Positions 1 through 6,924 of a stretch of DNA of 34,709 bases are shown here, piece after piece. Each line of letters starts with the position of its first letter. The first letter of the stretch is position 1. Source of the stretch: Acinetobacter lwoffii (GTDB taxonomy: Bacteria; Pseudomonadota; Gammaproteobacteria; Pseudomonadales; Moraxellaceae); contig NZ_DCLL01000018.1 in assembly GCF_002321025.1 (NCBI RefSeq), positions 60,279-94,987 on the forward strand, given 5' to 3'. The notes under the pieces are model-generated. The model did no database searches, was not told where the DNA came from, and worked only from the letters and a program-made list of their open reading frames with translations. A program made the position numbers and the translations under genes.

Positions 1-384
1 TTGTGCCAGAGGACATAAATCAGGTGATGGGCATGGATGTTGCTCTACCCCTTGATTGGTTAAACGCTGGCAGGTTTCTCCATTGCCGACACAGACTGGC
101 CGTCCAGTCTGGCGGTCAAATAAGCTGTATTCTGCACGTAGGTTTAAGTCAGGATCATTGAAGATCATTCTGACAGGAATTGAGCGTAGCTTTTGATTGG
201 GAGTATTGGCTCGAAGCTGTTCATCCAGTGGATGTTTTACCCAGCCACTCTCCTTGCTTTGGATCTGGGAAGTAATGGTGAACTGATCATCTTTTTCAGG
301 TAGGCGTTTTCCATTCTTTTCTACTACCCGACCAATACTAATACGTCCTAGAGCTGGTGGTGTAATCGCTAAACCTTTAATCAT
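1..384 (-). CDS. Gp3-like recombination directionality factor family protein (hydrolase/metal-binding type), 3' end cut by window
   Basis: Reading from the ATG at 384 gives 128 residues with no stop before the window edge, so the C-terminus is missing. The start has a good ribosome site (TTGAGGAAAATAGA before ATG). The N-terminus (MIKGLAITPPALGRISIGRV) and the stretch IFNDPDLNLRAEYSLFDRQT match my memory of the ICE/plasmid family often named 'hydrolase or metal-binding protein', related to Gp3-type recombination directionality factors. Four cysteines (C98, C105, C118, C124) could bind a metal. It is the last visible gene of the minus-strand operon with YqaJ and DUF932, so a role in element recombination or maintenance is likely. 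The directionality-factor activity is family inference; nothing in the sequence proves it. Confidence 0.7.
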   Translation of the reverse strand, partial: MIKGLAITPPALGRISIGRVVEKNGKRLPEKDDQFTITSQIQSKESGWVKHPLDEQLRANTPNQKLRSIPVRMIFNDPDLNLRAEYSLFDRQTGRPVCVGNGETCQRLTNQGVEQHPCPSPDLCPLAQ

Positions 385-488
385 TCTATTTTCCTCAATT
401 TGATTTTTTTACAGATCATCCAGCTTTATGTAGATCACCTGATTCAATAAATATGTATATAGCTCGCTACAAAAGCCGCGACCGTATT

Positions 489-515
489 GCCCTCTATTCC
501 TAGCGAATGGAGGGC
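489..515. repeat. Stem-loop between the YqaJ gene and the Gp3-like gene
   Basis: GCCCTCTATTC (489-499) and GAATGGAGGGC (505-515) form an 11-bp stem with one T/G mismatch and a 5-nt loop (CTAGC). It lies in the 177-bp gap between the YqaJ stop (562) and the next start (384). No T-run follows directly on the minus strand, so a classical terminator is unlikely. It may be an mRNA processing or protection structure, or an attenuator within the operon. Confidence 0.5.
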
Positions 516-561
516 GGAGAACGTTTTTTGTGCATCGCTATTTGAATGGGCTGAAACAGAC

Positions 562-1626
562 TTAGTCGGTATAGATGTTGAATCGACGACTGCCTTGCTT
601 CTGAAGTGGATAAAGCTCAATGAGTTCAGGCTGATGCTGAAGCAATGCTTTGGTATTCAGACTGATTGAGTCCTTGGCTTTCTTCCAGACCACTGAGCCC
701 TTGGCAAAGGTGGCTCGTTCAGCATCTTTCATCAGCATTTGGATATGGTGCTTCAACTGATCAAAGCGTTCCTGCTTATGCTGAATCTCTTCTTTCATTT
801 TAATGAGCTTATCGAACATCAAATTGGCATTTTCATTTTGTGAGAGATCTTCAACGCTCAGTGGGATATGCGCTGGATACAGCTGCAGGATGGCTTTAGC
901 TGCGGATTCAGAGGCATCAACATCAGGCGGTACGTCCTTTTCCACACATTCCCAGAAGTAACGCTCAGCTTTAATGAGATGTTCAATCACCGATTCACTA
1001 CGGGTGACTTTGAATATCTTGGTTTCATGCCCACAGAGTAAGACACAGATATGCGCGGCTTGTTTTCCTGTTACAGCCAATTGATGTTGCACCTGACACA
1101 GCACATAAAGCGGTACGCCATCTCTCCAGAGTTTAGCGCCATGTTCTCCGGCTGTTTTACACTCCAGAATCTGCACGTCATCACTACCCACAACCGCATA
1201 ATCCAGATTTGCCAACATAAACGACTTATCCGGATCGGGATGCTGAAGCACGGCATTCACTCGTCTCACTTTATTATTGGTGTGCAGACTGTAGTACTCA
1301 GCAACCAATGGCTCTAGCTGTTTGCCCCAATACAACGGTGCAACGCCTGAGCTGTCATCATCTATATCTTGCTGAGTTCGACCGGTCTTGATCATCCACA
1401 GTTCCAGCATCGACATGTAGGGATTCAATCCACATGCGGTTGCGGCATCACTACTGCCAATACCTTGCTTACGTACTTCCAGCCATTCTTGGTAATCCAT
1501 ATTTTTAGTATTGGCTAAACGTTTGGCTGTCGCTGTTCGTTTAGCTGCGGTATTTGATTCATTCATCTCATTCGAAATTGGGAAATGAGGGAGTTGAGAG
1601 GTATTTATCGGTGCAATCTGATTCAT
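562..1626 (-). CDS. YqaJ-family viral recombinase/exonuclease
   Basis: A 354-residue protein of the YqaJ/lambda-exonuclease-like family (PD-(D/E)XK nuclease fold). These enzymes resect double-stranded DNA ends for phage- or ICE-type recombination. Visible motifs are RKQGIGSSDAATACGLNPY near residues 52-70 (GIGSSDA at 55-61), WGKQLEP with E105, D142 in ANLDYAV, and the ECK motif with E155 and K157, which fits the D...ExK catalytic set. The C-terminal third is helical (KEEIQHKQERFDQLKHHIQ). I chose the ATG at 1626, 19 codons inside the longest frame, because AAGGATCAAAGC gives it a ribosome site and the extra N-terminus runs into the terminator of the gene before it. It lies between DUF932 and the Gp3-like gene, all on the minus strand. 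Confidence 0.85.
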   Translation of the reverse strand: MNQIAPINTSQLPHFPISNEMNESNTAAKRTATAKRLANTKNMDYQEWLEVRKQGIGSSDAATACGLNPYMSMLELWMIKTGRTQQDIDDDSSGVAPLYWGKQLEPLVAEYYSLHTNNKVRRVNAVLQHPDPDKSFMLANLDYAVVGSDDVQILECKTAGEHGAKLWRDGVPLYVLCQVQHQLAVTGKQAAHICVLLCGHETKIFKVTRSESVIEHLIKAERYFWECVEKDVPPDVDASESAAKAILQLYPAHIPLSVEDLSQNENANLMFDKLIKMKEEIQHKQERFDQLKHHIQMLMKDAERATFAKGSVVWKKAKDSISLNTKALLQHQPELIELYPLQKQGSRRFNIYTD

Positions 1627-1671
1627 GCTTTGATCCTTATAAATAGTGAGGTCTGTAAAAATTTTTGGCAT

Positions 1672-1698
1672 AAAAAAAGCCACATCTGGAGATGTGGC
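1672..1698 (-). terminator. Rho-independent terminator after the DUF932 gene
   Basis: On the minus strand GCCACATCT and AGATGTGGC pair (1679-1698) and are followed at once by seven T (A run 1672-1678). It separates DUF932 from YqaJ, so YqaJ may be reached by partial read-through or have its own promoter. Confidence 0.8.
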
Positions 1699-1776
1699 AA
1701 AAGGGGGTTTTCACTGGAGAAGAATCATCTGCATGACCCTTGACCATTATTGTAATAGCACTAGCTTAAATGAAAC

Positions 1777-2811
1777 TTAAACCACTAAGCGAAGCGCCTG
1801 TTCTAGTCCACGCTGCTTTAACGCAGCACCTGCACCAAACCAAGCAGAATCGAGACGATGATCGGTACTCATGGCACGACGTTCATGATCGGCAAACTCG
1901 GTAATTGAACAAAGTAAGCCATAAGCGGTATCTTTGGCTGAGCTGAGTTCTGCACCACGACCTTGTCCATTGAACATATCCATGACTTTGGCCATGGCAC
2001 GTCCATTCGGTTCAGGCTTTTCTTTGGCTGGATTTGGAGTGGCGATATTGCGATAGAACTGAATGATGTTCTCCTCCTGATCTGCAACACTCATGCTGGT
2101 ATTGTTAAACACTGCATCAAAGAAAGCTGCTGCCTCACCTTGGGTGACTTTACGCTGACTGAGCTGCTTCATCTCATACATGTGTTCATCCCAGGCACGG
2201 ACTGAGATGCCCAATTGTTGTTTGACTTTGTCAGCATCGAACTTAGTACTGTGTGGCACTTTCACCACACCAGCATTGCTACTCTGTCCACGTAGGGCAA
2301 TGGCTAAGGTGTTATTACAAACCACACGGATATTGGTGAACTGTGCTGTGGTGGCCAACGTACCATCACAGGCTGTTGCCAATAAAATATAACCATTGCT
2401 GACATCCTTGCCCTTCAGTGCCGTAGATTGTCCGGTACGTGCCAATGCCCAGAATTTTTTCCCACCTTTAAGTACACCAGCAGTTTCCAGTTCAAAGCCA
2501 GATTGCTCGGTCAGATCGCGATAGAATTCCAAGATTTCCATCGGCTGAACCTCCTGATAACGCTGACTGACCACAGACAAGGGCGCATGAGTATCGGAAC
2601 GATACAGCACACGCTGTTCTTCATACGGCATGATGATGCTCTGCCCGCGTTCATTCTTTGCCATGTAGCTGACATCGGAAGATTCAATTCGCCAATCCAT
2701 CCCTGCCTGTTTTGCCCAGACTTCAATCGGCTGATTCTGAGTGAGTTGATTCCCTAGACCATGCCAAGGGGTTTCTCCGACATACGCCATTTGTTCAAGT
2801 TGATGTGCCAT
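1777..2811 (-). CDS. DUF932 phage/plasmid-like protein
   Basis: A 344-residue protein matching the DUF932 (phage/plasmid-like, TIGR03299) family. The N-terminus carries the diagnostic WHGLGNQL motif (residues 16-23), followed by a central ATACDGTLATTAQFTNIRVV stretch. The function of the family is unknown; members are typically found next to recombination genes on plasmids, ICEs and phages, as here with YqaJ and the Gp3-like gene. The start has AAGGA about 9 nt upstream. The length is normal for the family and no motif appears broken. A terminator 80 bp downstream ends its transcript. Confidence 0.85.
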   Translation of the reverse strand: MAHQLEQMAYVGETPWHGLGNQLTQNQPIEVWAKQAGMDWRIESSDVSYMAKNERGQSIIMPYEEQRVLYRSDTHAPLSVVSQRYQEVQPMEILEFYRDLTEQSGFELETAGVLKGGKKFWALARTGQSTALKGKDVSNGYILLATACDGTLATTAQFTNIRVVCNNTLAIALRGQSSNAGVVKVPHSTKFDADKVKQQLGISVRAWDEHMYEMKQLSQRKVTQGEAAAFFDAVFNNTSMSVADQEENIIQFYRNIATPNPAKEKPEPNGRAMAKVMDMFNGQGRGAELSSAKDTAYGLLCSITEFADHERRAMSTDHRLDSAWFGAGAALKQRGLEQALRLVV

Positions 2812-2942
2812 ATTTAATATTCCTTAATCTTAAAATTTAAAAATTGAAGATGCTTAGAAGAAAGCATGTGTTGAAAAATGTAAGGTTGTGAGATCAAAGC
2901 TAGATCGTATTTAGACCTATGAGGATCTATCGATTAGGCCAA

Positions 2943-3248
2943 TTAAGCAGGCTTTACCCAGGCAAAATGCTGCTGGCAGTCCTGGCAGATAAAATTCATG
3001 GCATTACCATAGTGCCGTTCAAAATAGTACTGACTGACCACGACCAACACACCACCAATAACCACCCCAACCATCGCACCGGCTAAAGGTGGAGCGCCGG
3101 TCTTCTTCGCCATTTTTATTCCGAACAGCGCCATCTTGGCTGGGGAAAGAAAATACCGTAGCTGTTCAAAATACTGTTCATGAGGGTGTCCTGATTCAGT
3201 CTGCTTAATATTGGCTGACTGGCAATAAGGACAATGGATGAAAGACAT
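2943..3248 (-). CDS. Small zinc-ribbon protein with one membrane segment
   Basis: A 101-residue protein with two CxxC pairs, C6/C9 (CPYC) and C88/C91 (CQDC), which together would form a split zinc ribbon. Between them is a hydrophobic, glycine-rich segment at about residues 54-72 (PLAGAMVGVVIGGVLVVVS) that could span the membrane or form a glycine-zipper hairpin. I recognise no specific family. It is co-directional with DUF932 (131-bp gap), and a terminator upstream separates it from the exported-protein genes. Small zinc-ribbon proteins of this design are common on plasmids and ICEs, but the role is unknown. Confidence 0.7.
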   Translation of the reverse strand: MSFIHCPYCQSANIKQTESGHPHEQYFEQLRYFLSPAKMALFGIKMAKKTGAPPLAGAMVGVVIGGVLVVVSQYYFERHYGNAMNFICQDCQQHFAWVKPA

Positions 3249-3285
3249 AGATCAATTCCTATTAAAAAACTGGAAGGTCAGGCAT

Positions 3286-3312
3286 AAAAAAGCCGCACCC
3301 CGAAGGATGCGG
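3286..3312 (-). terminator. Rho-independent terminator with TTCG loop
   Basis: On the minus strand CCGCATCC-TTCG-GGGTGCGG (3293-3312) is an 8-bp stem closed by a TTCG tetraloop and followed by C and six T (3286-3291). It ends the transcript of the small lipoprotein gene at 3355-3738. Confidence 0.9.
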
Positions 3313-3354
3313 TTTTGTCTTTAAGTCAATCGTGACTGGTTTTGTGCTTAATCT

Positions 3355-3738
3355 TTATTGAAAGCTATAACTAGCATTGCCCTTGTCAGTTTCAACATCC
3401 ACCTGTACTACATTGCTATATCCACATCCTGTTAACTGCAATTTCAACACCTGCCCCATCTTAAAGAATTGTGGATATTGAATTTTTCTTCGATATCCCT
3501 CATAGCTGCATTGACCGTTATTGATCGACACATTTTTTGCTTCGATAGGATCAGGAGAGTTTGAGCGAATCGTTAAGACAGTAGCGGTTTGATTTTGAGC
3601 GTACCAGTTACTCGTATCCTCAACACTCAGTTCGACGGTAAAAGTGTTCGGGTCTAAACTTGAGCTACATCCCGATAACATCCATCCAGCCGTGACCAAG
3701 AGAGTGCTAAGCAGAATAGGTTTAATTAAAATATTCAT
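3355..3738 (-). CDS. Small lipoprotein, unknown function
   Basis: A 127-residue protein with a clear lipoprotein signal: positive N-terminus, hydrophobic run, then the lipobox LSGC, giving Cys24 as the lipidated residue. The mature part is short and predicted to be beta-rich (FTVELSVED, ATVLTIRSNSPDPIEAKNVSIN), resembling a single beta-sandwich domain, with two further cysteines (SINNGQCSY and LTGCGYS) that could form a disulfide. I do not recognise the family. It is third in a row of minus-strand genes for exported proteins (4366-4626, 3784-4353, 3355-3738) that ends at a strong terminator, so the three probably form one transcript. Confidence 0.75.
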   Translation of the reverse strand: MNILIKPILLSTLLVTAGWMLSGCSSSLDPNTFTVELSVEDTSNWYAQNQTATVLTIRSNSPDPIEAKNVSINNGQCSYEGYRRKIQYPQFFKMGQVLKLQLTGCGYSNVVQVDVETDKGNASYSFQ

Positions 3739-3783
3739 TATAAATGTGTCCTTTACTCAATATTCAGCTGTACCTGTTAAGCT

Positions 3784-4353
3784 CTAGCAGTAGTTATAGC
3801 TGACCTGATAATCACCGGTATTGGCATCGATATCGACCATATGGACTTCGCAATCACTGCCAGTATGGAACTTATAGACATAGACGCTATGTGAAGGGTC
3901 TTCTGTTTCCAGAGCTCCACGCTCTTGCAGGCTAAAATCATTCACAGACTTACCTGTATCTTTAGCAGTCTTCTCAAAAATATAATTTTGATACTGACGA
4001 ATTTTGGCTTGTTCAAACTCAGGTAAATCCCGATAAGGAATCATGGACTCAATTGTCCCAGTGCTATCCTGATTAAGATCAAATTCAAAACTGAGTAATG
4101 CCGGGATCCGTGATTTTTTCTCTGGTGCTACGACCTTCTCTTGAAGATCTGCCTTATCAGTGTTTGTAACCTCATCACCACCCTGAATAATAGTTGATGT
4201 TACTGCCTCTTCCCCTTGAGGCATACTGGCTTTAGCAGTGGTTGCAACTGTGTCTGCCTGGCCATTTGACTTGGAATTAAAATAAAAACCAGCCACGACC
4301 ATGATCGTCATGGCAATAATTGCAGCCAAGCCTAATAAAGTTTTATTATTCAT
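3784..4353 (-). CDS. Exported or membrane-anchored protein, unknown function
   Basis: A 189-residue protein with a single N-terminal hydrophobic segment (residues 6-25, LGLAAIIAMTIMVVAGFYF), followed by a low-complexity Thr/Ser/Ala/Glu-rich linker to about residue 75 and a compact C-terminal domain with two cysteines (SDCEVHM and the penultimate-to-last YNYC). No lipobox is seen, so it is either an uncleaved anchor or a signal peptide; the bulk would be periplasmic. The start has GGTGAGATC upstream. The stop of the preceding gene is only 12 bp away, supporting co-transcription with 4366-4626. I recognise no family. Confidence 0.7.
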   Translation of the reverse strand: MNNKTLLGLAAIIAMTIMVVAGFYFNSKSNGQADTVATTAKASMPQGEEAVTSTIIQGGDEVTNTDKADLQEKVVAPEKKSRIPALLSFEFDLNQDSTGTIESMIPYRDLPEFEQAKIRQYQNYIFEKTAKDTGKSVNDFSLQERGALETEDPSHSVYVYKFHTGSDCEVHMVDIDANTGDYQVSYNYC

Positions 4354-4365
4354 GATCTCACCCGC

Positions 4366-4626
4366 TTAGTTAGGCACGGTAACTTGGCCATTATTGGCAT
4401 TGTAGTGAACAAAGCGCGGACAACCACCCTGAAAGTTCACTGTAAAATTTTTCCAGCCACGATTACCAGGATTGGTTTTATAGAGACATTGATAGACTCC
4501 ATTCCCTGTATGACGCGCTTGAACAAGATAGGATTCACTCGCTTGAGCGAACCAACCTGCTTGCGCGAAAGATGCACCTGCGAGCAATAATGAAATAAGG
4601 GCAGTTTTTAGGAAGGTTTTAAACAT
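4366..4626 (-). CDS. Small secreted protein, unknown function
   Basis: An 86-residue precursor with a textbook signal peptide (KTALISLLLAGASFAQA, cleavage after the AQA at residues 22-24) and a mature domain of about 62 residues with just two cysteines (VYQC and GGC), likely a disulfide. A longer frame reaches 4707, but its extra 27 residues have no ribosome site and break the signal peptide logic. GAGAAA precedes the chosen ATG region; ATG at 4632 (two residues longer) is equally possible. It is first of three exported-protein genes in a row. The mature domain is basic and aromatic-rich (WKNFTVNF, RFVHY). I do not recognise it. Confidence 0.65.
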   Translation of the reverse strand: MFKTFLKTALISLLLAGASFAQAGWFAQASESYLVQARHTGNGVYQCLYKTNPGNRGWKNFTVNFQGGCPRFVHYNANNGQVTVPN

Positions 4627-4865
4627 AATCATTTTCTCTTTTTTATAGGTATCACCAGTTTTTACAAGAACCGGTGTCCCCCATATCATGAATGGTTGAA
4701 TGAACATCTATGTTTTTTTGAAGTATTTAGACGGTAAAGCACCCGGATCTACGGCCCTCAAAACAGCATGAGAGATTCATCTTCATATCAGTAATATGTA
4801 TTTGAAAAAGTTTTATTCTTAGAAAGTCATCGACACAGCTATGCCTTGACTGCACAGCCTCAGTT

Positions 4866-4931
4866 CTAATAGTCCAACGGAACAAATATAAAAAAAGAGA
4901 AATATAAAAGACGGTATTGATGTGAGCGCAT
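4866..4931 (-). CDS. Possible 21-residue hydrophobic leader or micro-protein
   Basis: The ATG at 4931 is preceded by AAGGAG with a 6-nt spacer, one of the best ribosome sites in the window. The frame gives MRSHQYRLLYFSFFIFVPLDY and stops at 4866. The peptide is basic at its N-terminus and strongly aromatic and hydrophobic after it, which would suit a membrane micro-protein, a leader peptide or a small hydrophobic toxin. It lies directly downstream of the structured GC-rich stretch 4955-5154 on the same strand, so it could be translated from that RNA. It is too short to judge by composition; only the ribosome site supports it. Confidence 0.35.
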   Translation of the reverse strand: MRSHQYRLLYFSFFIFVPLDY

Positions 4932-4946
4932 AGCGTACTCCTTGTG

Positions 4947-5138
4947 CTAAAAGAGTTCTACCGGATCACTGTCAATTGATGGTGGCAGAACGAGAAAGGG
5001 TTGACAGACTGACACACAAGGATCAGCACGCACAAGGCGTCCCTCCCTCGCCCTACCGCAACGAAGGGGGACGAACGGATTCGCCACCAAAAAATTTCTT
5101 TTTTGATGTGCTTGTGTGAGGGGTCTGTCAAAACCCAC
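4947..5138 (-). CDS. Possible short basic ORF reminiscent of Ash/Icd-like proteins of P4-type elements
   Basis: A 63-codon frame starting at GTG (5138) reads MGFDRPLTQAHQKRNFLVA, then VPLRCGRAREGRLVRADPC and a proline-rich end. The arginine-rich GRAREGRL-type wording and the overlap with a strongly structured RNA remind me of Ash/Icd-like ORFs found with P4-like satellites and some ICEs; this is memory, not a search result. Against it: no ribosome site precedes the GTG, and the frame may be open only because the segment is GC-rich. It overlaps the inverted repeats at 4998-5135 completely and ends 16 bp before the tiny ORF start. Confidence 0.3.
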   Translation of the reverse strand: MGFDRPLTQAHQKRNFLVANPFVPLRCGRAREGRLVRADPCVSVCQPFLVLPPSIDSDPVELF

Positions 5139-5154
5139 TGACGATGTAGGTCAG
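4955..5154. repeat. Cluster of nested inverted repeats (candidate structured RNA or origin)
   Basis: Four structures lie within 200 bp. (1) GTTCTACCGGATCA at 4955 against TGATGGTGGCAGAAC ending at 4991, imperfect, centred on CAATTG. (2) GGGTTGACAGACTGACACACAAG (4998-5020) is an imperfect inverted copy of 5111-5135. (3) Nested inside it, CGTCCCTC (5038-5045) pairs with GGGGGACG (5066-5073). (4) CTGAC (5138-5142) pairs with GTCAG (5150-5154). The segment is GC-rich inside an AT-rich island. It could be a regulatory RNA, a replication or transfer origin, or an excision/recombination site; the sequence alone does not decide. Confidence 0.55.
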
Positions 5155-5295
5155 CAAATAAAGGATAATCTTCACTTGAAAGAGCGTCAAGTAATCAACT
5201 CATAAATTTAATGTGACATTTAACAATCTTTAATATTGAAGTATCAGGCTTTTATCTGCATATTGATCATCTAATTTTTAATCAGAGGAATCGAT

Positions 5296-5457
5296 ATGAA
5301 TAAAGACTTGAATCTCGAACGAGAAGAAGATGACTACAACGAGGCTCGTGAAAAAGAGATTAAAAAAATTGCTGAATCCAAAGGTATTACCGATGAAGCA
5401 GCAGAACAAGAATGGGAGAATCTAAAAAATTCTTGTAATTTAAAAGAATCTTTTTAA
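5296..5457 (+). CDS. Small acidic protein, 53 residues, unknown function
   Basis: The frame starts at ATG 5296 with AGAGGAA six nt upstream, a strong and well-placed ribosome site, and encodes 53 residues rich in Glu, Asp and Lys. It begins MNKDLNLEREEDDYNEAREK and continues as a likely single or double amphipathic helix (EIKKIAESKGITDEAAEQEW). The charge pattern and codon use look like real coding sequence. It is the first plus-strand gene after the structured region and is about 155 bp upstream of the 385-residue unknown gene. I do not recognise the family; small acidic proteins on islands include DNA mimics and antitoxin-like proteins, but nothing here proves either. Confidence 0.65.
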   Translation: MNKDLNLEREEDDYNEAREKEIKKIAESKGITDEAAEQEWENLKNSCNLKESF

Positions 5458-5467
5458 ACCTATTTTT

Positions 5468-5521
5468 TTAGGCATTATTCTAATACTTTGATAGAAAAAA
5501 AGTACTATTTTTGATGCCTAA
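5468..5521. repeat. 8-bp inverted repeat downstream of the 53-residue gene
   Basis: TTAGGCAT (5468-5475) and ATGCCTAA (5514-5521) are perfect inverted copies separated by 38 AT-rich bases. Spacing is long for a terminator. It may be a regulator site or a weak structure between the small gene and the next one. Confidence 0.35.
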
Positions 5522-5612
5522 CCCACCACTTATACACATAACCGATTAATAACCTAATTAATTGATTTAAACTATAAAATACTTAAGTATGTACAATATT
5601 TTAAGGCCAATT

Positions 5613-6770
5613 ATGCTTTTTAAGAACGAGCAAAAAACAACAACAGCTATGACTGACCAATTTGAAAAAAATAACTTGTCTGCACCAACAGAATTACGTC
5701 AGAAAGCTACTAAAAGATTTTTCACAGGATATCTCAAAAGTTTAGCTATTCAAAAAACTTCCAATATTCATGAATTACTTCGAATTAGTCATAATTACAA
5801 CAACTTAAAAGAACTTAAAATGGATATAGATGTTGAATTTGAGTATTCAGGAAAAATTTATTCATATTCATTTCAAAGGATTGGCGATGAAGTTACCCCT
5901 GAATACGTATATAAAGAAATTTATGAGTGTGACTTTCTTGATGCAGAAGTAATGCGCACAGGCATGTTCGACTCTAGGAATAGAGTTGACCAATTATTTA
6001 CAGCCATTGTTATTATTGTTTCAGCTGTCTGTGAGGTCATACTGGAGAATGTGCATAATCCTAGAATGCCCTTAAAAGAAGCTTTAGAACTTTCTCAAGA
6101 AGTTATTAATAAACGTGCAGAAAATAATCTTGTCCACTTTCCTTCCATTTGCTCCTATCTTGAAGAAGCCATTATCTTATGTGAAGGTCTAAAAGAAATA
6201 ACTGCCTGTTTTAAGTTTGTAGATAATATTAAACATACACACGAAAGTGATGCACCTGAAGCTGTAAGTCATGTAACAAACAGTTATGAAGAAATATTTG
6301 AAAAATCATATAATTCGTTAGAAGAAGCTATCAATATATGCATATCACAAGGTCTGTTTAAAAAATATCAACGCACTAACTCTAAGAGTGGAATTTTAGA
6401 TAAACCTAAGATTTTTTGCCATAACCATAGTTTATTAAATAACAAGTATTTGCTTAAAAAACTTAATGGCTCAACTTTAAGCAATGAAGGAAACTCCAGA
6501 AAAAAACAAATTTATGATGACTACGAAAAGAAAATCATTGAGTTAATTTCTGATAATAAATATATGAAAAAGTATAAAAACAAGACAGAGCTGTGCAAAG
6601 TTTTGGCAGATGGGATTTACGAACATCTGCATAAATATATGGAAAAACATCGTAAAGAGAATAATCACAAGCACGGGTTGATGCCTGATAACCTAGAAAA
6701 TAGAATTCGTTTAATTATTAACAAAAATGAAGAGTTAAAAAGAAGAATACTCCATCTAACTGAAAAATAA
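5613..6770 (+). CDS. Unknown island protein, 385 residues
   Basis: A well-formed, AT-rich coding frame with no recognisable family. I place the start at ATG 5613 because AAGG lies 6 nt upstream; the longer start at 5589 has no ribosome site. The N-terminal region (about 1-230) is mixed alpha/beta, with a possible beta pair (MDIDVEFEYSGKIYSYSFQR) and a hydrophobic helix (QLFTAIVIIVSAVCEVIL) that looks like a core helix more than a membrane segment. A charged middle leads to a lysine-rich C-terminal domain (about 305-385, KTELCKVLADGIYEHLHKYM and EELKRRILHLTEK) that could be a small helical DNA- or RNA-binding module. It may be an island accessory or defence gene; no function can be assigned. 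Confidence 0.7.
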   Translation: MLFKNEQKTTTAMTDQFEKNNLSAPTELRQKATKRFFTGYLKSLAIQKTSNIHELLRISHNYNNLKELKMDIDVEFEYSGKIYSYSFQRIGDEVTPEYVYKEIYECDFLDAEVMRTGMFDSRNRVDQLFTAIVIIVSAVCEVILENVHNPRMPLKEALELSQEVINKRAENNLVHFPSICSYLEEAIILCEGLKEITACFKFVDNIKHTHESDAPEAVSHVTNSYEEIFEKSYNSLEEAINICISQGLFKKYQRTNSKSGILDKPKIFCHNHSLLNNKYLLKKLNGSTLSNEGNSRKKQIYDDYEKKIIELISDNKYMKKYKNKTELCKVLADGIYEHLHKYMEKHRKENNHKHGLMPDNLENRIRLIINKNEELKRRILHLTEK

Positions 6771-6842
6771 TGATTTTCAATTTTTTTTATTTAGTTGGAA
6801 TCAACACACATATTTTTTCGTCTCGTTGTAAATTTACTGCCA

Positions 6843-6880
6843 TTAGATAACTTTCTTAAAGCAAAAAGAAAATTATCTAA
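6843..6880. repeat. Long stem-loop upstream of the small ORFs
   Basis: TTAGATAACTTTCTT (6843-6857) and AAGAAAATTATCTAA (6866-6880) are inverted copies with one mismatch in 15, separated by 8 nt (AAAGCAAA). There is no T-run directly after it on the plus strand, so it may be an operator or RNA structure for the genes that follow, or a weak terminator for the 385-residue gene (6770). Confidence 0.55.
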
Positions 6881-6924
6881 CAAATGGGTTTTACCCGAAA
6901 ATAATCATTACTTAGGCAGTAACT

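Larger units (their letters stand above)
4627..5295. other. Gene-poor 670-bp region between the two halves of the island
   Basis: There is no convincing long gene here. The left part (4627-4860) is AT-rich with no structure I can support apart from the promoter region expected for the minus-strand exported-protein genes. The middle (4866-5154) contains a tiny ORF with a strong ribosome site, a GC-rich 63-codon ORF and nested inverted repeats, all described separately. The right part (5160-5295) is AT-rich and should hold the promoter of the plus-strand gene at 5296. Confidence 0.7.

Noticed and set aside
1051..1317. 88-codon plus-strand ORF inside the YqaJ gene
   Set aside because: Antisense shadow of a well-supported gene.
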